Translations under genes and position numbers: made by a program
Shown: positions 25,059 through 36,376 of the stretch, one piece after another
Position numbering within the stretch: the first letter of the stretch is position 1
Layout: each line of letters begins with the position of its first letter
NCBI GenBank assembly: GCA_002007465.1
Contig: LNAC01001207.1
Coordinates: 56,406-120,405 of the forward strand
Direction of reading: 5' to 3'
Length of the DNA stretch: 64,000 bases
Source of the DNA: Ailurus styani
Lineage: Eukaryota > Chordata > Mammalia > Carnivora > Ailuridae
Notes under the pieces: generated by a model
Seen by the model: the letters and a program-made list of their open reading frames with translations, nothing else
Told to the model about the DNA's origin: nothing
Databases searched by the model: none

Positions 25059-25616
25059 TATTCACTCCTTTTTAAATGTTTTCAGTTAGATTGATTAAGG
25101 TCTTTGATTCATTTATTTTGTTTTTTAGTTTGAAAATTTTGCATTTAATTTTAAAATATTTAACTTCATATTTTTAGGATATATACATTTATAATTTCAT
25201 GGTAAATATTTATAGTTAATTTACATCCATATTATTCCCCTAAGAACATAACTTAGCATGGTTTTGTTTTTCTTTTCCCCACGTCACAATTTCATGGTCC
25301 TTTGTCTAGAATTTCAGTTCTAAGTTTTTTGGGCATTTGACTGAGGGAAGGAGATAATTCTGTGTGTACTCAATCCTTGTGGAAATTAGAAAAAATATTT
25401 GGAGATTATATGTGAAGTGAGTTTAATTGTGGGGCTTTTATTTTGGGAAATGGTGAGTGGTGATATCACCAACTGACTCAAAATCAAGACACGTTCCCTT
25501 TTTTTCTTTTTTCTTTTGTCATTGTTGTAATTTCCCTACCACTGTCTCCTAACTGAGGAAATTGGAAGAGGTTTTAAGATGCATTTGTGAAGATCTTCTC
25601 CAGATTATTTGAGTTT

Positions 25617-25844
25617 AAAATAAATGGTACAGGGGCACCTAGGTGGCTCAGTTGGTTAAGCATCTGCCTTCAGCTCAGATCATGATCCCAGGGTCCTGGG
25701 ATGGAGCCCTACTTAGGGATTCCTGCTCAGCAGGGAGTCTACTTCTCCCTCTTCCTCTGGCCTACCCCCTCCCCCTTCTCATGCTCTCTCTCTCAAATAA
25801 ATAAAATAAAATAAAACAAAATAAAATAAAATAAAATAAATGGG
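25617..25844 (+). mobile_element. CAN-type SINE with (AAAAT)n tail
   Basis: Head 'cacctaggtggctcagttgg', with a tail of ATAAA-type repeats. The flanks aaaataaatggtaca (left) and aaaataaatgggaca (right) look like a target duplication with one mismatch. Confidence 0.93.
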
Positions 25845-26574
25845 ACATAAGGATAGAGATTTCCAGGGTGAGATGAATATAGAATGATCTAGGAGGGTAT
25901 ATTTGTGATTCATAAGCTTACAGAGTTTAGTCAAAGTCATGAGAGTAGATAAGACCACTAAAGAAAAGGAAGAGACCCAAATAAAGATCCCTCAAAAATG
26001 CCAAGATATACTTTGGACAGGACACAGCAAGGTGAACTGAGCAGTTAACTTCTGAGAGGTAGAATTAAAAAGAAAAGGAGAAACTGGATTTATAACAACC
26101 AAAGCTCACTGAAAAATACATTAGCTTAAGAAAGGTATGAGTGCCCCTTGATTTAGTACTAAAGGAGTAATTGGTGACTTTTATGAGAGCACTTAAAGTC
26201 CACTGAAATGTGAGTGTGTTAACGCAGCACAGAAGTCAGAATGTCTGGGATTGAGGAGAGCCAAAAATGTTTTTCTAGGAGTACAGACCCCTTCGCAGGT
26301 GTTTGCCATTGATGGCAGGACATGAGTTAGGAAAAAGATCCAAGAAAAGGTAGGGTTAAAGGAAAGCTGGGAAACAATTTACAGAGAGAAACAGATTTAA
26401 GGACAGCTTTAGAAAAACTGCCAAGACAAGAGATGAGAATGGCATAGATATTAGAATGTATGTGTATGCAGGGAAGGGAGGGGATGTGGAAGAATGTGTG
26501 TGCTGGGGGCTGGGGAAGGAGGAGGCAGACCCTTTTAGATAGCATCATGCAAATGTGTCAAAATATTAAGTAAA
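25845..26574. other. Upstream region of OR51S1
   Basis: No coding sequence or recognised repeat. It probably holds intron or upstream sequence of the receptor. No promoter motif can be called with confidence by eye. Confidence 0.4.
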
Positions 26575-26594
26575 TCTTTCCAATCACTTTCCAG
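26575..26594 (+). other. Candidate 3' splice acceptor of OR51S1
   Basis: The pyrimidine-leaning tract 'ctttccaatcactttccag' ends in AG 29 bases before the ATG, a common position for the coding-exon acceptor of OR genes. Confidence 0.4.
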
Positions 26595-26623
26595 GTTCCA
26601 GAGTTCAAAGTGGATCCAGAACT

Positions 26624-27592
26624 ATGTCAACATTCCCCAACCAGGCAGTCCCTAATAACACTTCAATGGCCCCCACCTTCTTGTTGGTGGGCATGCCAGG
26701 TCTGTCAACTGTACCCTCCTGGTGGACGATACCACTCATCACCATCTACCTTCTCTCTGCCCTGGGCAATGGTACTATCCTCTGGGTCATTGCGCTTGAT
26801 CCCACCTTGCACCGCCCAATGTACTTCTTCCTCTTCCTGCTAAGTGTGTCTGACGTTGGCTTGGCCACAGCCTTGATGCCCACCCTGCTGGGTCTTGCCT
26901 TTGCTGGTGTCCATGCTGTCCCTGCATCAGCTTGCCTCCTACAGATGTTCTTTGTCCATGTCTTTTCTGTCATGGAGTCCTCTGTTTTGCTCGCCATGGC
27001 CTTAGATCGAGCACTAGCCATCTGCCGCCCTCTCCACTACCCAGCGCTCCTCACCAATGATGTTATTAGCAAGATTGGCCTGGCTATCGCTTTCCGATGC
27101 CTGGGTCTCCACCTGCCCCTGCCATTCCTCCTGGCCCACATGCCCTACTGCTACCCACAGGTTCTGACCCATTCTTACTGCTTGCACCCAGATATAGTCC
27201 ATCTGGCCTGCCCAGGAGCTTGGAGCGCAGTCTACAGCCTCTTCGTGGTTCTGTCAGCCATGGGATTAGACCCCCTGCTTATTTTCTTCTCCTATGGCCT
27301 AATTGGCAGGGTGTTACAAGGTTTGGGATCCAGCGAGGATCGCTGGAAGGCTGGTCAAACCTGTGCTGCCCACCTCTCTGCTGTGCTCCTCTTCTACGTG
27401 CCCATGATCCTCCTGGCCCTCATTGACCGTCTCAGGGTGCCAGTACCTCAGCCTGCCCACACTCTTCTCTCCTATGTCCACTTCCTGCTTCCTCCACTGA
27501 TAAACCCTATTCTCTACAGTGTCAAGATGAAGGAGATTAGAGAGAGAATACTCAAGAGGTTACAGCCCAAGAAGGTGGCTTGTGCTCAATGA
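26624..27592 (+). CDS. OR51S1: Class I olfactory receptor OR51S1
   Basis: An odorant receptor with seven transmembrane segments, 322 residues and an intact frame. Landmarks are overlapping sequons at N11 and N12, GN at 48-49, PMYFFL at 65-70, C104, MALDRALAICRP at 125-136, the EC2 cysteines C176, C186 and C196, SYGLIGRVL at 223-231, QTCAAHLSA at 245-253 and PPLINPILY at 290-298. The N-terminal block MAPTFLLVGMPGL and the C-terminal SVKMKEIR agree closely with human OR51S1 as I remember it, so the orthologue call is strong. It is the only receptor here on plus, as S1 is opposite to its neighbours in human. DRY reads DRA. The coding region is more G+C-rich than the other receptors here. The ligand is not known from sequence. 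Confidence 0.95.
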   Translation: MSTFPNQAVPNNTSMAPTFLLVGMPGLSTVPSWWTIPLITIYLLSALGNGTILWVIALDPTLHRPMYFFLFLLSVSDVGLATALMPTLLGLAFAGVHAVPASACLLQMFFVHVFSVMESSVLLAMALDRALAICRPLHYPALLTNDVISKIGLAIAFRCLGLHLPLPFLLAHMPYCYPQVLTHSYCLHPDIVHLACPGAWSAVYSLFVVLSAMGLDPLLIFFSYGLIGRVLQGLGSSEDRWKAGQTCAAHLSAVLLFYVPMILLALIDRLRVPVPQPAHTLLSYVHFLLPPLINPILYSVKMKEIRERILKRLQPKKVACAQ

Positions 27593-28825
27593 GGAGGGTG
27601 TCCCTCCACATTTGGTGGCTCAAGGCTACCTGGTACAAAGGTTTCTATGACAAGAACTCAGATCACTGTGCATGAAATGGTCACTCAGGCACACATAAGG
27701 TCATATACATGGATGCCCTGCCTGTCCTTGCAAGTGTACGTGTGTATATTAAGGAAAGCTTACAAACTCCAGAGAATGGCAGTGGTCTACCCACTGTTAT
27801 ACTACAGATCCATGGCATAGAGAGGCCAGGATCTAGATCTTGTCACAACCATCCAAGTGTGTGTCTGTTGTTGTTTTGTTTTTGTTAATTTCCCCCACCA
27901 ATCTATATCCCAACAGCCAGGAAAACTGGAGGAGTTAAAGAGTTACACAGTAGAGAAATGAGAAGACAGAAATACTGGATGGCCCTCTTCATGTAAAACA
28001 ATGTACATTGTTTTACAGACCTTTTCATGGATTTTGAGATACATGTGTCATGTATTTAATCACATAACATTGATCTATTAGTGTAGCCTCATAGTCTGAC
28101 TTAGTTAATATGGTATAAAGTGATCTCCCTCTCATAAAACAAACAAGAGTTCTAGAATCCTAAAAAGAATTACAGTATTTTTATACATTAAATGTAAGAG
28201 AATCAACATTTATGATGGTAAGCATTCACATCCAAGAATATATGATAGATATTTCACTTACTTTTTAAAATTTTCAATAAAATTATTTGCATTAAATTTA
28301 TTTCTAAGTTTTAAAATATATTTTGTTGCTCTTGTAAAGAAAATATTTCCCTATTTCTATTTCCACACACATAATGTTAGATTGAGAAATAACATTTTTA
28401 TATTGCATTAATATCTACTTTACCAAATTAGCATATGAATTACAGGTTTTATTTTTGGATTGTATTTGTATTTAAATATATAAGTAAAAATAGGTGATTG
28501 GTAATGTTTCCCTACTATTTATACAACTTATTCCATTTTACTTTAATTTATTGGACTCTCCAACCCATTATGAAAGATTAAAAGTGAAAGTGAACATTCA
28601 AGTCTTGTTTTTTATTTTTATAGAAGTGGCATTAATGTTTCACCTGTTAGAACAATGGTTAGCTGTTAGATCTTTGGGTAAACTTTTAACACATAAACAA
28701 TATATATGTATTCCAATTTTATTGATTTATTGATTCCAAATTTTATTGATTTTTAATAAGCTTACTCGATGAATCCTATTAAGTGATTTTACAGCACCCA
28801 CTAATATAACTGTAATTGTCTTTTT
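27593..28825. other. Intergenic, 3' of OR51S1
   Basis: AT-rich towards 28.1-28.8 kb. No gene or confident repeat. No AATAAA lies immediately after the stop. Confidence 0.45.
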
Positions 28826-29045
28826 TTTTCAGACTTATTTATTTGAGAGAGAGAGAGAGGGAGCACACACATGAGTTGGGGGAGGGGCAGAAGGAAAGGG
28901 AGAGAGACAATCCCAAGCAGACTCCCCTCTAAGCACAGAGCCTGACCCAAGGCTCAATTCCAGGACCCCAATACCATGACCTGAGCCAAAACCAAGAGCC
29001 AGCATCTTAACAGAATGAGCTACCCAAATGCCCCTATAATTGTCT
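28820..29045 (-). mobile_element. CAN-type SINE, antisense
   Basis: The SINE is at about 28827-29035, with poly(T), 'cagacttatttatttgagag' and the degraded end 'aatgagctacccaaatgccc'. 'taattgtct' on both sides is a probable target repeat. Confidence 0.88.
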
Positions 29046-29047
29046 GC

Positions 29048-29279
29048 TTTAATGTGTTATTTATTTATTTATTTAGGCTTTATTTATTTATTTGACAGAG
29101 AGAGATACAGTAAGAGAGGGAACACCAGCAGGGGGAGTGGGAGAGAAAGAAGCAGGCTTTCCTCGCAGAGCAGGGAGTCCCTATATGGGGATCGACCCCA
29201 GGATCCCAGGATCATGACGCAGCGGAAGGCAGACGCTTAACGACTTAGCCACTCAGGTGCCCCTAATGTATTATTTAAT
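29048..29279 (-). mobile_element. CAN-type SINE, antisense, next to another
   Basis: It runs to 'cttagccactcaggtgcccc'. The flanks taatgtgttattta (left) and taatgtattattta (right) differ by one base and mark the target duplication. It is only about 25 bases from the preceding SINE and in the same orientation. Confidence 0.93.
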
Positions 29280-29394
29280 TTCTGATATTGAAACATCTTT
29301 ATTCTCTTGTGATTATAGAAGAAGCCATTTTAAATGAAAAGTAGCAAATCAAATCTACCTCGTGCCAAAGCAAGAACACACAATGATGTATCAG

Positions 29395-29560
29395 GATATA
29401 TTCCAGGAAGGCAGGAACAGTTATATCCTCACTTTATACCAAGCTGCTCTGCAAGGCATATTATATGTCCTCTTATTAAATTAGATAATTAGTCTCTCCA
29501 TTTCACAAATGAGAATACCAAGACTGGGAATTTAAGATTGCGTGAAGTATATAAAATGAT
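29395..29560 (+). repeat. MIR SINE, degenerate
   Basis: 'ctgctctgcaaggcatatta', then 'ctctccatttcacaaatgag', then 'aataccaagactgggaat' follows the MIR core order. Confidence 0.55.
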
Positions 29561-29887
29561 TTTCAAAGACAGCATTTATTTCAAATTTGCTTAATCCAAA
29601 GTCCCAGCTACAAAATACACTTTTAAAATTGTTGAAGAGAGAAACAGCCTGGTCTTGAGCCAACAGGAATGTGGTCTCTGAGAAACTCTGCTTTTCCCAA
29701 AGTTTACACTTTCTTCCACCTCCAGCTTCTCATTTATTTACTGAGAGTGCAGTAATGTAAAGAGGTTGGAAGTCACACAGGCCAAGTTTTGAATTCTCAC
29801 TTCACTACTTCCTGTGCAATTTGTCAGCAGTTGTTCTTACATTTACAAAATAGGTATAATAAGAACTGCATGAAATCAAGTTCCTTT

Positions 29888-30056
29888 AAAAAAAAAGATT
29901 TTATTTATTAATTTATTTAACAGAGAGAAAGTGTGAGCACAATTAGGGGGAGGGGCAGAGAGGGAGAAGCAGGCACTGGGCTCAATCCCAGGACTCTGGG
30001 AGCATGAACTGAGCCAGAGGCAGACCCTTAACTGACTGAGCCACCCAGGCGCCCCA
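29888..30056 (-). mobile_element. CAN-type SINE, antisense
   Basis: It starts 'aaaaaaaaagattttattta' and ends 'ctgactgagccacccaggcg'. It is missing part of the middle relative to its neighbours. Confidence 0.92.
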
Positions 30057-30658
30057 GAATCAAAGGTGTCTGAACATAAGAGCTATTCAATAAATGGTAG
30101 TTATTTGGAATTGATAAAATTAAAAATAATTATATTTAAACCTTATAAGCATACTCAGAACTTTACAACTGGAAGAATCTTTCATTTCATACCACGTTTT
30201 ATTGAAGGAAAACTGCAACTTGGGATCAGCTGAAAGCATTTTTGCATGGACCTTTGTAAGGAAACGGGAGACAAACTAAACCCACCCTGCGGTGGCCTCC
30301 ATCTGTTTACTACTGCTGGGCAACACAGAACTTTCTCTTTCACATTCTCTCCTGGTCTGGGATACAACCTCTCAGTCGTGCCAGTCTTCAAGTGTCCAGT
30401 AGTTGGTATTACCACTCTTGGCCAGTCAGGGGACACTGTGCTTTCTGCAATCACCTGACAGATTTGAGGGAAAATGTTCACACAGGGGAATAGAGGAATG
30501 CATTAGCAGGAATGTTTACAATGGTAAGCAAAATGTAACAGTGATACAGGGGAACTGGTGGAAACAAAACCAGGGAAAGCATTGCAAAATTCAGCTCTCT
30601 GGGTTGGTTCCATTGCTAAGCAAAGCTAAACAAGGATTTCAGACCTGTAGCCAGAATG
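30057..30658. other. Intergenic, no gene recognised
   Basis: Overlapping short frames occur on both strands without family motifs. Confidence 0.45.
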
Positions 30659-30659
30659 C

Positions 30660-30691
<32 letters not shown>

Positions 30692-30698
30692 GTGTGTA
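30659..30698. repeat. (TG)n microsatellite
   Basis: Imperfect TG run with two TA interruptions. An AG-rich patch follows. Confidence 0.93.
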
Positions 30699-30902
30699 AG
30701 AAAGAGAGCAAGAGAGAGAATGAGGAAGCAATTAAGAATTCATAACAGGAATCATAAGTTTAAATACCTAGAAGGACATGGTAATAATAGCACTAAGTGG
30801 AGCAAAACCCATCCTCAGGCTGTGATGGTGGGGACTTCTCAATGGGGTCCTACTGTTTCCATGTGGGAATGTAGACCTAGTATTACCATATCTTATTACT
30901 TT

Positions 30903-31136
30903 TAAGATAACTCTAGGAGAAGGAAAGGAAAAGTGTATTGGGGTAAATCGGAAGGGGAGGTGAACCATGAAAGACTGTGGACTCTGAGAAACAAACTGAG
31001 GGTTATGGAGGAAAGGGGGGAGAGGGGATGGGTGAGCCTAGTGGCGGATATTAAGGAGGGCACGTATTGCATGGAGCATTAACAATGAATCTTGGATCAC
31101 CAAAAAAATTAAATTAAGGAAAAAAATAAGATAACT
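30903..31136 (+). mobile_element. 5'-truncated L1 3' end, sense, with target duplication
   Basis: 'gaccatgaaag'-type L1 3' sequence ('ccatgaaagactgtggactc', 'acaaactgagggtt', 'gcatggagcattaacaatga') ends in an A-rich tail. The target repeat taagataact is at 30903-30912 and 31127-31136. The insert is about 214 bases. Confidence 0.9.
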
Positions 31137-31323
31137 TGTAAATCTCTATTTTATATGAACTCATCTAAACACTATCTTGTCTAAACACATTTGTCTGAAG
31201 ACCATAACTGGATTTTATGGCTTTTAAAAAGATTAACATAGTAATCCATACAATGCAGAAAGAAGGAATTATTTTTTAATTTCAAAATACATATGAAATC
31301 TATCATAATACACAACACATAGA

Positions 31324-31472
31324 AAGTAATTTTCTTAGGATGCCTGGGTGGGTCAGTCAATTAAGCGTCTGCCTCTGGCTCAGGTCATGATCCCAGGGTC
31401 CTGTCATGTCAGGCTCCCTGCTCAGCGGAGAGCCTGCTTCTCCCTCTGCCTCTGCCCCTCCCCACTGCTCGT

Positions 31473-31508
<36 letters not shown>

Positions 31509-31558
31509 AATTAAATAAATAAAAATCTTAAAAAAAAAAAAAAGGTAATTTTCTCAAG
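31324..31558 (+). mobile_element. CAN-type SINE with (CT)n expansion
   Basis: The body includes about 14 CT units at 31478-31505. The flanks aagtaattttctt and aggtaattttctc are a diverged target duplication. Confidence 0.93.
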
Positions 31559-33133
31559 ACCACATAGCCAGAAAATGGCATATCTGAAACCAGAGGATGG
31601 GTTTCTTAACTGAGTCTTGAACATTTTTACTCCTCTGACCACCTACCTGGCAGGACTAAGTTATCACAATAGAAGTTTAGAGGACATGTTATCCCTGATA
31701 GGGCCTTTTTACTCTTTCTTCTACAGGTCAGCCTCTAACTCCTCCCATCTGGAGCTACTTTAAATCCTATTGATTAGCAGTAATCCTGGACTCTGATCCC
31801 TTAAATAAAGATGGCATATCTTCATAGTTCCTAAATCTTCTCTGTTGACACTTTCTCATTAGGTGTCCTTGGAGCACTTGGATCTGGCTCCATTTACAGT
31901 GCCAGGAAGGGACAGGTGGGTCCAGGGAGGCTCGGATAAGAAAGTTGTTTGGATGTCTGTTTGGCCACAATGGTGCAGATTCTGTGTTGTGGCTTGACAG
32001 ATATTGGTATTTAATGCTATTATGGGCTGCCCTAAATTCTGTCTCTCACAAAGGGCCCTTACATTCCTTGTCAATGTCAGCTTCTGGTAAGAGGTTCAGG
32101 GAGTGTGGAGGTGAGTTGAGTCTAGTTGATAACCACCCTGATTCACCCCTGAATCTCCACCCCAGCAAAACTTCAGACTATTCTTTTAGTTCAAACTGAT
32201 ATACATCTACCAAGCACATACTCTAAACAAGGTATTTTATAGTGAGGAGACTTTCAAAGTTGAATAATTCACAACTCTTTCCTTGTGGAAATTCATATTG
32301 TAGTCACTGAGAGACACATATGTATGATAGGAGGGATGCCTCTGGGTCTCCATCATTGTTTCCCAAGGACTCAGTCCCTTGCCTTTACTAGAAATGCTGC
32401 CAAATTCCAATGACCACCTGTCATTTCCTCCTACAATTTCCCCCCAATTTGGCTTCAGCAGAAAACACACTCTCTAGGTTCCCCTTTCACATTGTCCCCC
32501 ACAAGTTTTCTTTCCCAAACATTAATGAGCATACCAAAAATCTAAGATCATGGTAAAATGCAGGTTCTCACTTAATAAGCTTGCAACAGGGCATGAGATT
32601 CTGCAATTCTAGTTACATTCCAGGCGATGCTTATACTGCTGAGTAGTGTACCACAGTTTGAGTAGCAAGAAGAGAACATATTTAAAACAACTTAGACACA
32701 GTAAGGGCTTAATGTAAATCACACACACACACAAAGAATCACATAAGGAAAGCAAATACAAAGATACTAAATGGCTCCAGAACCTTGCAGAGCTCCACCA
32801 GTCACAGTTTAGGGCCACTTATCATAGTTCTTCCTTAGAAGCTTCTCTGGATTCTTGCTCTGCATTCATACCTGAAGATAGATGCCATCAATCCCCCAAA
32901 CAGTAACAAAAGGATTCCTACCTACTCTCTGAAATGAAGGCCTCCTCTTCCTCAAAATCAGATATGCTGTGGTATATTAGATCTCCTTTAGGGGTTAATT
33001 GATTGATTGGCTAGTTAATTAATGTAACTTAAGAACTATGAAGTAAAAGTAAATATCTCCTCTTTGAAAGAAATATTGCCCTGCTCCTACAATAATGTAT
33101 TGTAAAGAAAATGGGACTTCCACCTCTGCCCCA
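31559..33133. other. Intergenic between SINE and OR51A7-like
   Basis: No gene recognised. Short frames on both strands near 31.8-32.5 kb overlap each other and lack motifs. Confidence 0.45.
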
Positions 33134-34075
33134 TCATTTAGACTTTAGACTCAGTTTTTCCAGGACTTTTACTCTAATCTGCTGAGTTTTTACACAATAC
33201 ACAATGGGATTCATCAAAGGCGGTACCAACAAGAATGCATCAGCTATCAGAATCATAGCCAAAGTGGATTTATGCTTGGCAAACCGATGCATGGTAGCCA
33301 AGGTGATGATGGGCACGTAGAAGATGAGCACAGCACAGATGTGGGACACACAGGTATTAAGAGCTTTAAGTCGTTCCCCATGGGATGCAATACCCAATAC
33401 AGTCTTCAGGATGAAGACATAGGAAACCGCAATGAACACACTGTCTGACATCATGCTGAGTGCAACAAACAGACCATAGTAAAAGTTAACCCTATTATCA
33501 GAGCAAGCCAGTTTCATGACATCCTGGTGGAGGCAGTAGGAATGTGAGAGCAGGCGTTTATTACAGTACCTGAGTCTCTTTAAAGTGAAAGGAAGAGGAA
33601 GAACTAGTAGCATGCTTTTGATAGCAAATATTAGTCCGATATGCAAAACTCTGGAGCTGGTAAGAATGGAACTATACCGCAGGGGGGTTCGAATGGCTAG
33701 AAAGCGATCAAAGGACATGATCAGAAGCACTGAGGATTCCATGTCTGTGAATGCATGGATGAAAAATTCCTGGGCAATACATGCATCAGCAGAAATCTCC
33801 ATGGCATTGAACAAGAAGATCCTCAACATGGAGGGAAGAGAAGAGAAAGACAAGCCCAGGTCAGACAGGGCCAGCATGGAGAGGAAATAGTACATTGGCT
33901 CATGCAGGGAAGGCTCTGTCTTGATGACAAATAGGATGGTGCAGTTGCCCAGGATGGCCAGGAGGTACATGAAACAGATGGGGATGGAGATCCAAACATG
34001 CACATGCTCAAGTCCTGGGATCCCAATCAACAGGAAGGTGGAGATTTCAACTTCTGAGGTATTGAGAGTAAACAT
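33134..34075 (-). CDS. Class I olfactory receptor, OR51A7-like
   Basis: An odorant receptor, 313 residues from the chosen start, with an intact frame. Landmarks are a sequon at N5, GN at 43-44, PMYYFLSMLALSD at 60-72, C99, MSFDRFLAIRTP at 120-131, the EC2 cysteines C171, C181 and C191, SYVFILKTVLGIAS at 218-231, KALNTCVSH at 237-245 and PPLMNPIVY at 285-293. Stretches such as CTILFVIKTEPSLHEP and MHRFAKHKS recall human OR51A7 closely. An in-frame ATG six codons upstream (34093) is also possible, because the likely splice acceptor is at 34104-34105. I chose 34075 because it gives the family N-terminus and a better -3 base. Its place between the F2-like and S1 genes differs from human OR51A7 as I remember it, so it may be an OR51A paralogue rather than the orthologue. 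The symbol is left empty for that reason. Confidence 0.92.
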   Translation of the reverse strand: MFTLNTSEVEISTFLLIGIPGLEHVHVWISIPICFMYLLAILGNCTILFVIKTEPSLHEPMYYFLSMLALSDLGLSFSSLPSMLRIFLFNAMEISADACIAQEFFIHAFTDMESSVLLIMSFDRFLAIRTPLRYSSILTSSRVLHIGLIFAIKSMLLVLPLPFTLKRLRYCNKRLLSHSYCLHQDVMKLACSDNRVNFYYGLFVALSMMSDSVFIAVSYVFILKTVLGIASHGERLKALNTCVSHICAVLIFYVPIITLATMHRFAKHKSTLAMILIADAFLLVPPLMNPIVYCVKTQQIRVKVLEKLSLKSK

Positions 34076-34103
34076 CACAAATAGGTCTCTCATTTATATG
34101 CTC

Positions 34104-34125
34104 CTGGTAGATAAATAACATCAAC
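34104..34125 (-). other. Candidate 3' splice acceptor of OR51A7-like
   Basis: The minus strand reads 'gatgttatttatctaccag' just before the exon, with AG 10 bases from the outer ATG and 28 from the preferred one. A strong-looking pyrimidine tract. Confidence 0.45.
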
Positions 34126-34920
34126 AACAAACAGAAATTCTCTTAGTTGTATTTAGTTCAACAATTAAGTTCAGTTGTCAGTTAAATACAGCTCATCCTT
34201 AAGTATCAAGCAATAATGTGATATAACTTTTTCTATAAAAAGAAAAATACAGAGTAGATTTAAACAGGTTCTTCATGATATTCACCTGAGACCTCCATGC
34301 CATTCAAGTTTATCTTCATTCTTTGATCTACTTCTGAACAACTTGAGAGCTTGGAAGCAACAAGGTGTTTTGATAACCTTTTTTATTAAAACTACCATTT
34401 TTGAGATTTATGCATCAAATAAACTAAGTTGGAGTACATTGCAATCTAGGAAACTATGACATCCTTAATGTGGTCATTGGTCATATACTCATACAAATCA
34501 GAGATACTATAGTAGTAGAAGTTAAAGGAGGCTCCTCATATTATTGTTCATGGTACATGTGTGTGAAAATATAAAATGGATCCACCAAAAAGTTTGGCAA
34601 ACTAATATGCTGATCCAAATTCAACCTATGCCTTGTTTTTCTACAACCTGTGAAAGTTTTAAAAATATTTTTAAAAAGGAGAAGAAAAAGCATATATGAT
34701 AGAGACAAATATGTGGCCTGAAAAGTCTAAAATATTTACTTTCTGGCCATATACAGAAGAAAGTTTCTTGACCCATGTACTAGAAAATTAGGCATCTGGG
34801 CACAAATATACAGACACGAACAATCACAGTAGAATGAGTGTGGTGGGAATGGAGTAATGGACAGAGGGAACTCCAAATTTAAGAGCAATATTTTATTTTT
34901 CATTTTTAAAAAAGCCAGTA
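34126..34920. other. Upstream flank of OR51A7-like
   Basis: AT-rich sequence, no gene. It may contain the receptor's first intron. Confidence 0.4.
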
Positions 34921-35123
34921 GGGCACCTGGGTGGTTCAGTGGGTTAAAGCCTCTGCCTTTGGCTCAGGTCATGATCTCAGGGTCCTGGGATCAAGCCCCG
35001 CATCGGGCTCTCTGCTCAGTGGGGAGCCTGCTTCCTCCTCTCTCTCTGCCTGCCTCTCTGCCTATTTGTGATCTGATCTCTCTCTGTGTATCAAATAAAT
35101 AAAATCTTTAAAAAAAAAGCCAA
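34908..35123 (+). mobile_element. CAN-type SINE, mustelid-like
   Basis: Head 'cacctgggtggttcagtggg' and body 'ctctgcctgcctctctgcct'. The flanks aaaaaagccagta and aaaaaagccaata show a target duplication with one change. Confidence 0.95.
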
Positions 35124-36166
35124 TAACACATGAAGCATATACATAAATGTTTTAAATTTTCCCAAAAGAATTGCAAAAACACAGGGCAATGCTCTGTACT
35201 TTTCTATATTCTTTCAATTCATCTCCCTCCAAATTGTCTTGCATAACACCACTCCCAGAACCATAAACCACTCAGAGATCTCCAGGACCAAACACTATTC
35301 ACCAGTGCATTACTGTAGCCTCAGGCAGTCTGAGTGAGCACAGCACCTCAGGGAGCAGTGGAAGGACTCCTCTGACACCAGTTATCATACTCTAGGTGGT
35401 GAGCTGCCAGCTAGTACATCAGAATAAGTGGTGAGAAGGGAATGGCCAGGCACAAGCGTTGGTCCTTTTGTGGGGACTTAAGGAGTATTTCTTGTCAAGA
35501 ATAGAGAAAGAGGGAGTGCATCCAGATGGAAAAAATTACAGGGTGAAGGGTGGAACTAGAAAGCAGTGAAGAAGGGGAGAACAGTTACTAGCTCTACTCT
35601 CTGCTGCCAAAATTTTGAAGGATGTTTGCCTCAACTTGACTCAAGATAGGGACTATGACAATTTGTGGTATGGAGGGTGTGTCATATGGAGAAGTGATGA
35701 GGCTAGATGAGGAGAACATATTTCAGTATGGAGCGTCCATTTTGTCTCAGCCTCTCACATGTGGTAAGTATTTTCTTGACATGAAGCATGTACCACAGCA
35801 GCCATTTGTAGGTGCTTTAGATACTCACATTGTTTCCATGCAATTGTTATTGGCCCAGGTCAGAATGGCCATAGTTCTTGCCCTTCTTTCCCTGTTCTTG
35901 GATTCCTTTGCCATTGCTCTTGGTGGTTCAATGTCTACCCTTTAGACTAGTGACCAGTTCAGAGTCTTATTTCTGCTATTTGGCTGATCCTGCTCATATT
36001 CTTGGTGCCAGCATTACTCACACCTCAGGTAGCTCTCCTTTTAATAGCTCTAGGCCAGAAAAACCGTGAGAGTGCAGCTTACACTCTTCCCTTGTCAGGG
36101 GAGTGGGATTCAGAGGGAGAAAGGTGATAATAAATTTTTATCCATTCTTGTTCAAAAGTTTCCTCA
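35124..36166. other. Intergenic, no gene recognised
   Basis: A 96-codon plus-strand frame at 35655-35945 has a hydrophobic end but no family motif. It is taken as chance. Confidence 0.45.
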
Positions 36167-36376
36167 AAATGGTCATTCCAGGGGAGCCTGGATGGCTCAG
36201 TTTGTTAAGTGTCTGCCTTTGGTTCAGGTCATGATCCCAGTATCCTGGGATCAAGCCCCACATTCGGCTCCCTTTTCGGTGGAGGGCCTGCTTTTCCTTC
36301 TGCCACTCACCCTGCTTGTGCTCTCTCTCTCTCTTTCTCAAATAAATAAATAAAATCTTTTTAAAATGCTCATTTC
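36167..36376 (+). mobile_element. CAN-type SINE with target duplication
   Basis: Head 'gagcctggatggctcagttt', end 'aataaataaataaaatcttt'. It is flanked by aaaatggtcatt and aaaatgctcatt. Confidence 0.93.

Noticed and set aside
26746..27426. Minus and plus frames inside OR51S1
   Set aside because: Shadows of the receptor; no family motifs of their own.
35655..35945. 96-codon plus frame with a hydrophobic end
   Set aside because: No OR or other motif, no signal-peptide context and no support from neighbours.
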